64,000 nucleotides of DNA from an uncultured Clostridia bacterium (GTDB lineage: Bacteria; Bacillota; Clostridia; TANB77; CAG-465), in assembly GCA_934132895.1 (NCBI GenBank), contig CAKPAG010000002.1:62001-126000 (forward strand), given 5' to 3'. The position numbers and the translations under genes are program-made. This document shows, in pieces, positions 37,210-45,780 of the stretch (its first letter is position 1; each line of letters starts with the position of its first letter). Below the pieces are notes generated by a model. That model did not search any database, was not told the origin of the DNA, and was given only the letters and a program-made list of their open reading frames with translations.

Positions 37210-37554
37210 TTAGTTTAATTTTTCTTTAGTCTTAGCTGCTTTTCCTACTCTATCTCTTAAATAATATAATTTAGCACGTCTAACTTTACCTTGTCTTTTC
37301 ACTTCGATTTTAGCAATCTTTGGTGAATTAACTGGGAAAGTTCTTTCAACACCGATACCGCTAGATATTTTTCTAACTGTAAATGTTTCATTAAGACCAG
37401 CATTTTGACGTTTTATAACAGTACCTGTGAATATTTGAATTCTTTCTCTGTTACCTTCTTTAATTTTTACGTGTACATCTACTGTATCACCTATATTAAA
37501 TTTATCAACGTTTTCTTTTTTGTATTCAGATTCTATTGCTTTTATTATATCCAT
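37210..37554 (-). CDS. rplS: 50S ribosomal protein L19
   Basis: 114 residues, the normal length. FNIGDTVDVHVKIKEGNRER (about 19-38), IQIFTGTVIKRQNAGLNETFTVRKIS and GVERTFPVNSPKIAKIEVKR are the L19 core at the 30S-50S interface. An excellent AGGAGGG ribosome site precedes the ATG. Last gene of the rpsP-khpA-rimM-trmD-rplS set, the classical order in Firmicutes. Confidence 0.97.
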   Translation of the reverse strand: MDIIKAIESEYKKENVDKFNIGDTVDVHVKIKEGNRERIQIFTGTVIKRQNAGLNETFTVRKISSGIGVERTFPVNSPKIAKIEVKRQGKVRRAKLYYLRDRVGKAAKTKEKLN

Positions 37555-37646
37555 TTTAATTTTCCCTCCTTTTCAATTAATATATTTTAAGACATTAATT
37601 ATATATTAATCATCTTATAACCTTTGATATATTTAAATTAATTTTG

Positions 37647-38355
37647 TTATTTGTTATCAGTTTTCTCTAAAAACTCAGGTCTATACTTTTTAGTTATTCT
37701 AATAGATTCTTTTTTTCTATATTCAGCTATTTTCTGATGATTTCCGAGAAAGTAATATGCTAGGTACTTCTTTTCCTCTAAATACATTTGGTTTGGTATA
37801 TTGAGGATATTCAAGTAATCTAGTTGTATGAGATTCTTCAAGTAAAGAACCTTCAGTAAGCACTCCCGGAATAAGTCTAACTACACTATCAATTAATACT
37901 TGAGAAGCAAGTTCACCACCTGTTAACACATAGTCACCTATTGATATTTCTAGAATATCATATTCTTCTATTATTCTTTCATCAATTCCCTCATAATGGC
38001 CACATATTATTATGTAGTCAAAATTATCTTCTGAGATTTCTTTAGAAAGATTAAAATTTAAAAGTTTCCCACGTGGTGACATATATATTATTTTAGATTT
38101 ATTAGTAGATATATTTTTTAAATATTCTAAAGAATAATCTATTGCTAAACTTAATGGTTCACACGAAATAACCATTCCACTTCCTCCACCACATGGTGGA
38201 AAATCTACTCGATTATGTTTATCATTTGAAAAATCTCTAATATCAACTAAATGAATTGATATTTTTTCTTCTCCTATAGCTTTTTTAATAGCGTTAGTAT
38301 TCAGAAAATTTTCAAACATTTCTTTAAACAAAGTAAGTATTACAAAATGTTTCAT
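37647..38355 (-). CDS. trmD: tRNA (guanine-N1)-methyltransferase, interrupted by a +1 frameshift at CGG
   Basis: TrmD makes m1G37 in tRNAs for Pro, Leu (CUN) and Arg (CGG). The N-terminal frame carries VDIRDFSNDKHNRVDFPPCGGG, MSPRGKLLNF, IICGHYEGIDERIIE and YVLTGGELASQVLIDS, all typical of the SPOUT fold. After Ser203 the frame reads CGG and stops six codons later. Omitting the C at 37746 joins it to GNHQKIAEYRKKESIRITKKY, the normal TrmD C-terminus, giving 235 residues, the usual length. The start overlaps the rimM stop. See findings for the shift site UCU-CGG-A. Confidence 0.93.
37743..37749 (-). other. +1 frameshift site in trmD (UCU-CGG-A)
   Basis: Minus strand: UCU (37749-37747), extra C (37746), GGA (37745-37743). 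Zero-frame CGG is followed by UGA after six codons; +1 gives Ser-Gly-Asn-His, the conserved continuation. An AGAGGAAAAGAAG purine run lies about 20 bases upstream. Confidence 0.88.
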
Positions 38356-38855
38356 ATTAATCCTTCCATCAATTTAACATATATTTTTTTAGACTTTATA
38401 TCTACTTTTTTTATAACATCAGAAATTGCAGGTAAATAAATTTTAGATTTATCTTCTCTTTCAACTTCATAAACGTCATTTGCTCCAGTATTAAATACAT
38501 AAGTAAGTTTTCCTATTACATTTCCACTCTCTTCTTCTACTATATCAGAAAAAAGTAAGTCTTCTATATAATAAGTATTATCATCTAGCTCTTTTAAAGC
38601 ATTTCTTGGTATATACACATCTTTAGTTTTAAGTTCAAGTGCTTCATTTGCATCGTTAATTCCTTCAAGCTTGATAACTAACATATTCTTATGAACTCTT
38701 GCCCTTTTTATTTTATATTTTTCTTTTAACTCTTTATCAAAATATATACTCTTAAGATTTGTAAGGTTTAATATATCATCCGTATACGGATATATTTTTA
38801 TTTCACCTTTTATACCATGAATATTTGCTACATTACCTATTAAAATACTTTCCAT
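38352..38855 (-). CDS. rimM: 16S rRNA processing protein RimM
   Basis: 167 residues. The N-terminal barrel begins ILIGNVANIHGIKGEIKIYP (about 4-23), and the PRC-barrel half contains YYIEDLLFSDIVEEESGNVIG and ANDVYEVEREDKSKIYLPA. RimM helps 30S head maturation by binding S19. It overlaps trmD by 4 bases (ATGA type), so the two are coupled. Confidence 0.95.
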   Translation of the reverse strand: MESILIGNVANIHGIKGEIKIYPYTDDILNLTNLKSIYFDKELKEKYKIKRARVHKNMLVIKLEGINDANEALELKTKDVYIPRNALKELDDNTYYIEDLLFSDIVEEESGNVIGKLTYVFNTGANDVYEVEREDKSKIYLPAISDVIKKVDIKSKKIYVKLMEGLI

Positions 38856-38861
38856 TAAAAA

Positions 38862-39107
38862 CTACTCACCTTTATTTTCTTCAACTTCAACTGTAACTTT
38901 TTTATGTTCTTTCATAGCATATGCATAGATTAATTCTCTTATTGAACGTATTATTCTACCTTCTTTTCCAATAACTCTACCCATATCTTCTTTATCTACT
39001 TTAAGTTTTAAAACAATTCTTGATTCAACTTGTTCTTCACTTATTTCAACATTTTCTGGATGATTTACAAGGTTTTTTACAATATATTCTAATAAATTTT
39101 TATACAT
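38862..39107 (-). CDS. khpA: KH-domain RNA-binding protein KhpA
   Basis: 81 residues. A single KH domain with the GxxG-type loop in VIGKEGRIIRSIRELI (about 50-65), N-terminal helix YKNLLEYIVKNLVNHPENV. KhpA with KhpB binds RNA and affects cell division in other Firmicutes. Its place between rpsP and rimM is standard. Ribosome site GGGGGA upstream. Confidence 0.93.
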   Translation of the reverse strand: MYKNLLEYIVKNLVNHPENVEISEEQVESRIVLKLKVDKEDMGRVIGKEGRIIRSIRELIYAYAMKEHKKVTVEVEENKGE

Positions 39108-39120
39108 TTTTAAATCCCCC

Positions 39121-39363
39121 TTATATTTCTATTCCTGCTTTTTTAATAAGTGCTAAAGCAGTATCAGTAGGTTTTGCACCTTTTTTCATCCAATCTAAAA
39201 CTTTTTCTTTGTCTACTTTTAAATCAGCTGGTTCAACCATTGGATTATATGTACCAACTTTTTCTATAAATCTTCCATCAGCTGGATATCTTGAATCAGC
39301 AACTACAATAGTGTAATATGGAGATTTTTTAGCACCATCTCTTCTTAATCTTATCTTTACCAT
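39121..39363 (-). CDS. rpsP: 30S ribosomal protein S16
   Basis: 80 residues. VKIRLRRDGAKKSPYYTIVV (about 2-21), ADSRYPADGRFIEKVGTYNP (about 22-41) and the basic C-terminal helix are the S16 signature. Normal length for the short bacterial form. AAGGAGG lies 7-8 bases before the ATG. It follows ffh with 43 bases between. Confidence 0.97.
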   Translation of the reverse strand: MVKIRLRRDGAKKSPYYTIVVADSRYPADGRFIEKVGTYNPMVEPADLKVDKEKVLDWMKKGAKPTDTALALIKKAGIEI

Positions 39364-39406
39364 ATTAATTCACCTCCTTTAAATGAATTATATTATTATC
39401 TCTTTG

Positions 39407-40742
39407 TTATTTCATAAAATTTCTAGCATTTTTTAATGCTCCAAATTTTCCTTTACCAGACATCATAGATTTCATCATTTTTTGCATTTGTTCAAATTGT
39501 TCCATAAATCTATTAATATCTTGTACTTTATTTCCACTTCCCTTTGCAATTCTTATTCTACGAGAAGCATTCAAAATCTTTGGATTTCTTCTTTCTTCTT
39601 TTGTCATAGAAGTAACAATTGCATTTATACGGTTGATTTGTTTTTCATCTATGTCTACATCTCTTAATTCTTTTGGTACTCCTGGAAGCATTCCGAAGTA
39701 AACTTTTAAATGAACCCATTTTCCTTATTTTTTTCATTTGAGCTAAATAGTCATCTAAAGTAAATTCATTCTTTCTTATTCTTTTTTCTAAGTCCAAAGC
39801 TTGTTCTTCTGAAAAAGCTTCTTCAGCTTTATCTATTATAGATAAGACATCTCCCATACCAAGTATTCGTGATGCAACTCTATCCGGATAAAATGGCTCT
39901 AAGTCACTTAATTTTTCTCCCACAGAAGCAAATTTTATTGGCTTTTTAGTTATACTTTTTACTGAAAGTGCAGCACCACCACGAGTATCAGAATCTAGTT
40001 TTGACATTGTTATAGAATCAATACCTACAACCTCATTAAATTTTTGAGCTACGTTTACTGCTTCTTGACCAGTCATACTATCTACTACAAGCATTATCTC
40101 ATGTGGTCTTACATTTTTCTTTAAATCTACCAACTCTTGCATTAGTTTATCGTCAATTTGTAAACGTCCTGCTGTATCAATTATAACAACATCGCATAAC
40201 TTAGATTGAGCTTTTTTAAGTCCACTCTTTGCAATTTCTACTACATCTTTATTTTCTTCTTCACTATATACGTCAATATTTAAGCTCTTACCTAAAGTTT
40301 CTAGTTGTTTTATAGCAGCAGGTCTATACACATCACAAGCCACCATTAAAGGTTTCTTTCCTTGTTTTCTTAGATAATTACTAAGTTTTCCACAAAGTGT
40401 TGTTTTACCACTACCTTGTAGTCCTACCAACATTATAACTGTAGGAGGGTTTGGAGAAATATTTAGTTTAGACTCTCCTCCGCCTAAAAGACTTACTAGT
40501 TCATCTCTTACAATTTTTACTATTTGTTGACCAGGTGTTAAACTTTTCATAACAGATTCGCCAAGAGATTTTTCTCTTACAGTTCCCACAAAGTCTTTTA
40601 CAACTTTATAGTTAACATCTGCTTCAAGTAAAGCAAGCTTTACTTCTCTTAAACATATATCTAATTCTTTTTCAGTTATCCTAGTTTGGCCTTTAAGTTT
40701 CTTCATTACATTTTGTAATTTATCTGATAGACTTTCAAACAT
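39407..40742 (-). CDS. ffh: Signal recognition particle GTPase Ffh, interrupted by a +1 frameshift at CGG
   Basis: N and G domains: ITEKELDICLREVKLALLEA, P-loop VGLQGSGKTTLCGKLS (about 104-119), DTAGRLQID, and TMSKLDSDTRGGAALS. After Leu349 the frame reads CGG and continues only 17 codons of non-homologous sequence. Leaving out the C at 39695 gives GMLPGVPKELRDVDIDEKQ and the methionine-rich M domain (FEQMQKMMKSMM), 444 residues in all, which is normal. The start ATG at 40742 overlaps the ylxM stop as TGATG. Ffh is essential in nearly all bacteria, so a true disruption is unlikely. Confidence 0.94.
39692..39698 (-). other. +1 frameshift site in ffh (CUU-CGG-A)
   Basis: Minus strand: CUU (39698-39696), extra C (39695), GGA (39694-39692). 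The +1 reading yields Leu-Leu-Gly-Met-Leu-Pro-Gly, a conserved Ffh linker; zero frame gives Leu-Arg-Asn-Ala. Confidence 0.9.
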
Positions 40743-41065
40743 CACATATCATCCTTTTCTTTTTTTAAAAGTATATTTAAAATATCGCAAGATTTAACTT
40801 CTTTTTTATTCTTACACATATTTATTACTCTTTCTACTTGAGTTAAAGTACTTTCCATACCAATAGAACTTTCATAATTTTCAAGCATTCTCTTACTTTT
40901 TTCTATACTATCTCTAACAGCTTGGTATGATATATTTTTATTTTCAGCGATTTCTCTTAAAGACAAATTATACAAAAAATATTCTTCAAAGATATCTTGT
41001 TGCTTTTTTGTTAAAAGTTTTCCATATATATCATATAATCTATTAAACTTTAAATCTTCTTCCAT
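40742..41065 (-). CDS. ylxM: YlxM-like DNA-binding protein, SRP operon
   Basis: 107 residues from the ATG at 41065, which has AAGGTG 6 bases upstream; the longer in-frame start lies over the promoter. The sequence DIYGKLLTKKQQDIFEEYFLYNLSLREIAENKNISYQAVRDSI is a sigma-region-4-like helix-turn-helix. YlxM precedes ffh in most Firmicutes and stimulates SRP GTPase activity in Streptococcus. Directly downstream of a consensus promoter that probably drives the whole operon to rplS. Confidence 0.92.
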   Translation of the reverse strand: MEEDLKFNRLYDIYGKLLTKKQQDIFEEYFLYNLSLREIAENKNISYQAVRDSIEKSKRMLENYESSIGMESTLTQVERVINMCKNKKEVKSCDILNILLKKEKDDM

Positions 41066-41116
41066 TAAAATCACCTTAAATGCAAAATATGTGTAAAGCA
41101 TTTTCACTTTACACAT

Positions 41117-41145
41117 ATTATACACTAGTATATTTGCTTTGTCAA
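41117..41145 (-). promoter_or_regulatory. Consensus promoter of the ylxM-ffh-rpsP-rplS operon
   Basis: Minus strand TTGACA (41140-41145), 17 bases, TATAAT (41117-41122). Both boxes are perfect. Confidence 0.88.
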
Positions 41146-41182
41146 CAAATATATATAAATTTATGAAAACTTTTCGCTAATA

Positions 41183-42599
41183 CTAAAGCTCATTTACTAG
41201 TTCTTTAAAATAATTTCCTCTTTCCTCAAAGTCTTTATACATGTCAAATGATGCACTTGCAGGTGACATTACAACATTATCTCCCGATACAGAGTGCATA
41301 AGAGCATAATCTAAAGCATCTTTTAAGTTATTAAATTCTTTTATATCAATCATTCCATCTAAATCTATTTTTTCTTTTTCCGCTTCTTTTATAACTGCTT
41401 CTTTTATTTTTTCAGATGTTGCTCCTACAAGTAATAAAATTTTCACTTTATCTATTATATATTTTCCTATCACATCATATGGTATATGTTTGTCATAACC
41501 ACCAGCAATTAATATAACTTTATCTTTAAATGACTTAAGTCCTGCTATTGTTCTTGTTGGTGAACTTGCAATAGAATCGTTATAGTAATTTACTCCGAGA
41601 AATACATCTTACAAATTCCATTCTATGTTCTACTCCACTAAAATTTGTAATAACATCTTTTATGCTTTCAACAGATACTAAATCAAAACAAGCAGAGATT
41701 GCAGTACATATATTTGCAATATTATGCATTCCTACAAGTTTTACATCTTTTTTATCACATATTTTAGTTTTTTCTTTACCGTCATTATATATAATTTCAT
41801 CATTTTCAAGATATGTACCTTTTTCAACTTCTCCATTTAAACTAAATTTTCGTATATTAGTTTGAATTTTATTAGTTTGTATAATGCTTAAATATTTTTC
41901 AGTATACTTATCATCATTATTTAATACTAACAAATCATTTTTAGTTTGTTTAAAAAATATATTTGCTTTAGCAAGTACATACTCTTCAAAACTTCTATGA
42001 TAGTCTAAGTGATTTGGCGAAATATTTGTAATTACTGAAATATTTGGAGATTTTTTTAAAGTCATAAGCTGGAAGCTACTTAACTCTAATACTATTATAT
42101 CTTTTCTATCCATTTTTTCTATTTCTGCAAAAACAGATTTTCCTATATTTCCTCCAAGCCACACCTTATATCCTTCTTTTTCCAAGAATTTAGCTATAAG
42201 GGTTGTTGTTGTTGTTTTTCCATCGCTACCTGTTACACCTATTACTTTGCATGGTGCAAGATCTATTAAAAGTTCAATTTCAGATGTAAGCTTTACTCCT
42301 TTTTTTACGGCTTCTTCTATTTCTGGTAAAAATGGTTTTATTCCAGGAGTTCTTAGTATATAATCAAATTTATCTAGATTTGTTAAATAATTATCTCCAA
42401 GTAAAAGTTCTATATCTAATTTAACAAGTTCAGGACATTTTTCTAATGAACTTTTATTTTTGTCTCTTACACTTATCTTTGTCCCTAGTTTATGTAAAAA
42501 CTGTATAGCAGGTATATTACTTCTACCTATTCCTAAAACTGCGATTTTTTTATTTTTAATTCCAATTTTAAATAATTCTAATTTCTCATTTAATAACAA
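41183..42599 (-). CDS. murD: UDP-MurNAc-L-Ala:D-Glu ligase MurD, interrupted by a +1 frameshift at CGG
   Basis: Mur ligase of peptidoglycan synthesis. IAVLGIGRSNIPAIQFLHKL (near 20-39), ATP loop VIGVTGSDGKTTTTTLIAKFL and NISPNHLDYHRSFEEY are in the first frame. After Ser334 the frame reads CGG and stops at TAA four codons later. Omitting the C at 41597 leads into GVNYYNDSIASSPTRTIAGL and IAGGYDKHIPYD, the MurD C-terminal domain, giving 471 residues. The TTG at 42599 has AAGGTG 6 bases upstream; a GTG three codons earlier sits in the ribosome site. Confidence 0.94.
41594..41600 (-). other. +1 frameshift site in murD (UCU-CGG-A)
   Basis: Minus strand: UCU (41600-41598), extra C (41597), GGA (41596-41594). 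+1 gives Ser-Gly-Val-Asn-Tyr, the MurD continuation; the zero frame ends five codons after UCU. Confidence 0.9.
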
Positions 42600-42632
42600 T
42601 ACTCTCACCTTTTTTCATATTTATATATAACT

Positions 42633-42661
42633 ATTATATTCCAGAAACATGCTTTTTGCAA
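42633..42661 (-). promoter_or_regulatory. Promoter of murD
   Basis: Minus strand TTGCAA (42656-42661), 17 bases, TATAAT (42633-42638), about 30 bases before the start. Confidence 0.7.
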
Positions 42662-42692
42662 TACCAATTTATTACTATTTTTATATAACAAG

Positions 42693-42727
42693 AAAAGCAT
42701 CCTTAAATAAAAAACAAAGGATGCTTA
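42693..42727 (-). terminator. Terminator of the DUF1540 gene
   Basis: AAGCATCCTT pairs with AAGGATGCTT around an AT loop, followed by TTCTTG. Confidence 0.85.
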
Positions 42728-42734
42728 AACAAAG

Positions 42735-42935
42735 CTAATCTCTTCCTGTTATTTCTGTTACATTCAAATCTCCACAGAATTTATAGGAAGCACATGCAGT
42801 TGTATCATCTGCACTTTCATTTGCTTTAGTATTGCAAGGACATACTTGTATCTTATCTAATCTACAAGTACAGTCTTCAATACAGTTATGAGCACAATGA
42901 GCTACATTACACTCAATTTTTTGTTTGTATGACAT
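42735..42935 (-). CDS. DUF1540 cysteine-rich protein
   Basis: 66 residues from the ATG at 42935 (GGGAG 9 bases upstream). Cysteines follow the DUF1540 pattern: CNVAHCAHNCIEDCTCRLDK with further cysteines in VCPCNTKANES and ACASYKFCG. Probably a small metal- or iron-sulfur-binding protein; members are common in spore-forming Clostridia, with no known function. Monocistronic. Confidence 0.85.
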   Translation of the reverse strand: MSYKQKIECNVAHCAHNCIEDCTCRLDKIQVCPCNTKANESADDTTACASYKFCGDLNVTEITGRD

Positions 42936-42977
42936 AAATATCAACTCCCAGAATATTATCTGTAGTTTTGAATGTCA

Positions 42978-43739
42978 TTATTCATAAATTTTTAAAAATT
43001 CATTTGTAAAATTTCCATTTTCATCATATTCAATTAACGGTTTTTCTACTATAACTTCACTATTTCCATCTTTTACATATTCTACTAAAACAATACTTGG
43101 CTTTAAGTTTAAACTAGGTTGAACTAATTTTATTTTCTTAGCTTCTAATCTATACTTTCTTGCTATACATATTAAGTCTGTTAACCTTTCAGGTTTATGA
43201 ACTATATATAACTTTCCTTTTGTATTTAAAAGCTTGGATGCAGAATTAAATATATCTTCTAACTTGCAACAAACCTCATGTCTTGCAATATATTTTACAT
43301 CTTGAGTATTCTTTATTCCTTCTCCAATTTTTTTATACGGTGGATTACATACAATAATATCTGCTGTTCCTTCTCCTACTTTTTTTATCAATTCCTTTCT
43401 AATATTTTCTACGCTTTTTATATCTTCATTTAATGTAATTATTTTTTCATCCAAGGTATTATACTGAACATTTCTTTTTAACAAATCATACATTTGTCTT
43501 TGAAGTTCTACAGCTATTATTTTATTGCATTTTTTCTTTGCGGAAATTATAACTGGAATCACACCACTTCCACTACAAAAATCTATTATATTATTTTTGG
43601 AACTATTTGAACTTACAAAGTTTGCTAGTAACACACTATCTGTTCCAAAACAAAAATACTCTTTATTCTGAATAATTTTCAAATTTTGAATACCTAAATC
43701 ATCAATTCTTTCATTTCCATTATGCTTAATATTATCCAT
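42978..43739 (-). CDS. tRNA1(Val) adenine-N6 methyltransferase type (YfiC/TrmN6)
   Basis: 253 residues from the ATG at 43739 with AAGGGA 8 bases upstream; the longer frame covers promoter-like sequence. NKEYFCFGTDSVLLANFV (about 25-42), IIDFCSGSGVIPVIISAKK (about 52-70) and the catalytic NPPYKK (about 133-138) are typical. It would methylate N6 of an adenine in tRNA. Target not proven; other N6-adenine enzymes share the NPPY motif. In the 270-base gap upstream (43740-44009) I see no gene or clear terminator. Confidence 0.85.
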   Translation of the reverse strand: MDNIKHNGNERIDDLGIQNLKIIQNKEYFCFGTDSVLLANFVSSNSSKNNIIDFCSGSGVIPVIISAKKKCNKIIAVELQRQMYDLLKRNVQYNTLDEKIITLNEDIKSVENIRKELIKKVGEGTADIIVCNPPYKKIGEGIKNTQDVKYIARHEVCCKLEDIFNSASKLLNTKGKLYIVHKPERLTDLICIARKYRLEAKKIKLVQPSLNLKPSIVLVEYVKDGNSEVIVEKPLIEYDENGNFTNEFLKIYE

Positions 43740-44009
43740 ATTACATATCCCTTTACTATTACAATTATTATAACTAATATGATAACATAATTTTATATTT
43801 TTTGCAATCTTTGAAATGCTCATAAGAATTTCTATTTTTTTCTGAATTCACATTAAAAATGTGTGGAAGAATAACTAAAAAAAGATTTAAAATTTTAGTT
43901 GAGTAAAAATATATGTGATAGAAAACTTAGTTAACAAATACACTAATAGACAAAATTGCTTACCTAAAAAATATTTATTTTAATTGATATTGAAAAGTAC
44001 TCTAAAAAT

Positions 44010-44528
44010 TTATCCCTTATATTCTATGCATTTTTCTTCAAGCAATTTGAAATCCACTACGTTTTTTATGTAAGACACATCATAATTGTTTATTTTTTGT
44101 CTATATAAAATATTAGCATATTTTATTATCATATCTTGATTTTTATTTATAAATTCCAGTTCCTTTTCTACTAAGATTTTATAATTTTTATTTTTCTCTT
44201 TTTGGGGTTCATATAAAACAAGTTCACTATCTGGAACAGGTATCATATTACTTATTCTTAACGTTCCCTTTAATACAGGAATATTGTTAATCTCTTCATT
44301 AGAGACTATTCTTATAATTGGAATAACAGACTTTCTTATTGCTTTATTTTTATAGTCGCTTTTTTTAGGAGAAGACATAGGAATATAATATTTTAACTGA
44401 TTTATATCTAAAACTATTCCTAAATATTTTCTCATTACCTTTCTTTTATCCTCTTTATTATCATAAACTTTGTCATCGAATTTTCTTAAATAATTTATAT
44501 ATTTATCTGTTATAGAATATAATTTCAT
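44010..44528 (-). CDS. toxN: ToxN/AbiQ-family type III toxin (locus 1)
   Basis: 172 residues from the ATG at 44528 (AGGAGG 5 bases upstream). KLYSITDKYINYLRKFDDKV (about 2-21), KYLGIVLDINQLKYYIPMSS (about 33-52), NMIPVPDSELVLYE and the end FKLLEEKCIEYK are the ToxN endoribonuclease signature. The enzyme cuts mRNA at A-rich sites and is held inactive by the RNA antitoxin ToxI; such systems abort phage infection. Preceded by promoter, ToxI-like RNA and a terminator in the standard order. Confidence 0.9.
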   Translation of the reverse strand: MKLYSITDKYINYLRKFDDKVYDNKEDKRKVMRKYLGIVLDINQLKYYIPMSSPKKSDYKNKAIRKSVIPIIRIVSNEEINNIPVLKGTLRISNMIPVPDSELVLYEPQKEKNKNYKILVEKELEFINKNQDMIIKYANILYRQKINNYDVSYIKNVVDFKLLEEKCIEYKG

Positions 44529-44546
44529 ACACACCTCCTATACTAC

Positions 44547-44579
44547 AAAAAGGTAAGAATTTAAGTTCTTACCTTTGAT
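44547..44579 (-). terminator. Terminator between ToxI and ToxN (locus 1)
   Basis: AAAGGTAAGAACTTAAATTCTTACCTTT hairpin with T tail, directly after the antitoxin RNA. It sets the RNA excess over toxin by partial readthrough, as in known ToxIN operons. The stem arms are AAAGGTAAGAA and TTCTTACCTTT. Confidence 0.88.
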
Positions 44580-44655
44580 TTTACAGCTCTCACTTATTGG
44601 TAGAGTTCACCTGATTTTTTAACTGTAAATAGATATATCAATATCTACTTCTATT
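44580..44655 (-). ncRNA. toxI: ToxI-like RNA antitoxin, single unit (locus 1)
   Basis: The unit reads CAGGTGAACTCTACC followed by AATAAGTGAGAGCTG, which parallels the Pectobacterium ToxI repeat (CAGGTGATTTGCTACC, TTTAAGTGCAGCT). It is enclosed by TTTACAG and CTGTAAA arms, giving a closed pseudoknot-like unit. Only one copy is visible, fewer than in the type systems. Confidence 0.8.
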
Positions 44656-44661
44656 ATATTC

Positions 44662-44690
44662 ATTATAATCCTAAACTATACTTTTGTCAA
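44662..44690 (-). promoter_or_regulatory. Promoter of ToxIN locus 1
   Basis: Minus strand TTGACA (44685-44690), 17 bases, TATAAT (44662-44667): exact consensus, as expected for a strongly expressed antitoxin RNA. Confidence 0.88.
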
Positions 44691-44752
44691 TACATTTTTC
44701 ATAATTTACAAATTAATGCTAATTACATAATTTTATATTTTTTGCAATCAAC

Positions 44753-44781
44753 TTGCTTTTAAGTTGATAAAATGTTAGAAT
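44753..44781 (+). promoter_or_regulatory. Promoter of the RluA-family gene
   Basis: TTGCTT (44753-44758), 17 bases, TAGAAT (44776-44781), 16 bases before the ATG. The message would have almost no leader; no Shine-Dalgarno sequence is visible. Confidence 0.5.
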
Positions 44782-44797
44782 TAATCTGTGATTATTT

Positions 44798-45703
44798 ATG
44801 AAAATAGAATATAGAATAAAAAAAGATGATATTGGGAAAAAATTGAAAGATATACTTAAACAAAGGCTATATGTATCGAGTATACTTTTAAAAAATTTAA
44901 GAGAAAATAAACGCATATATGTAAATGATAAAAATGAATATACAAATTATATTGTAAAAGAAGACGATAAGATTTGTATTGATATACAAGATTTTAGCAA
45001 AACAAGATTTAAAGATAAATTTAATTTAGTAAACGCACCACTTAACGTTATATATGAAGATGAATATTTGCTTATTATAAATAAACCTGCAAATATGCCA
45101 GTACACCCATCTAGCAATAATTATGAAAATACTCTTTCAAATATTGTAGCAAACTATTTAGAAAAAGAAAATATATCTAACATCCATATTGTAACAAGGC
45201 TTGACCATAACACTACAGGTATTTGTATATTTGCAAAAAATGCATACATTCAAGAATTATTTGTTAGAAAAAAAGATAAAATTGATTTAAAAAAGTACTA
45301 TACTGCGATAGTAGATGGAATAGTAGAAAAAGACCATGGTGTTATAACAAAAAATATTGCTAGAAAAAAAGATACTATTATTTTAAGAGAGGTAAATAAC
45401 TCAGGTGATTTTGCTAAAACAGAATATTTTGTTAAAAAAAGATACTATGATAAAAACTATACTTTAGTTTCTATTTTACTTCATACTGGAAGAACTCATC
45501 AAATACGTGTACACTTTTCAGATATGGGACATGTACTTTTAGGTGATGAATTGTACGGAAATGAATATGGAAAAAAAGACATTTTAAAATATATAAAAAG
45601 ACAATCTTTACACTGTGAAAAAATAACTTTTCATCACCCTATTACAAATAACAAAATCGAACTAACTTCCCCTATCCCCGATGATATGGATAAATTATTG
45701 TAG
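44798..45703 (+). CDS. RluA-family 23S rRNA pseudouridine synthase
   Basis: 301 residues. An S4-like RNA-binding domain (KKLKDILKQRLYVSSILLKNLRE, about 14-36) precedes the catalytic domain: LLIINKPANMPVHPS (about 91-105), HIVTRLDHNTTGICIFAKN with the catalytic Asp (about 129-147), and LHTGRTHQIRVHFSDMGH (about 227-244). RluD-type enzymes modify the 23S decoding-region helix. Stands alone on the plus strand between minus-strand genes. Confidence 0.92.
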   Translation: MKIEYRIKKDDIGKKLKDILKQRLYVSSILLKNLRENKRIYVNDKNEYTNYIVKEDDKICIDIQDFSKTRFKDKFNLVNAPLNVIYEDEYLLIINKPANMPVHPSSNNYENTLSNIVANYLEKENISNIHIVTRLDHNTTGICIFAKNAYIQELFVRKKDKIDLKKYYTAIVDGIVEKDHGVITKNIARKKDTIILREVNNSGDFAKTEYFVKKRYYDKNYTLVSILLHTGRTHQIRVHFSDMGHVLLGDELYGNEYGKKDILKYIKRQSLHCEKITFHHPITNNKIELTSPIPDDMDKLL

Positions 45704-45704
45704 C

Positions 45705-45762
45705 AAAAAAGAAAAAGGATTTATATCATACAGTGTAATGAAATTTCCTTTTTCTTTTTTGA
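45705..45762. terminator. Bidirectional terminator between convergent genes
   Basis: AAAAAGAAAAAGGA and TCCTTTTTCTTTTT form a long stem that can end transcription in both directions (RluA gene from the left, CBS-domain gene from the right). Confidence 0.8.
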
Positions 45763-45780
45763 TCTTATCCTAGAAAATAA

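Noticed and set aside
41341..41400. Additional CGG frameshift candidates in the murD, recG, gatB and proS genes
   Set aside because: Every other CCG on the plus strand in these genes falls across codon boundaries (mostly xxC-GGx or xCG-Gxx), so CGG is not read as a codon there.
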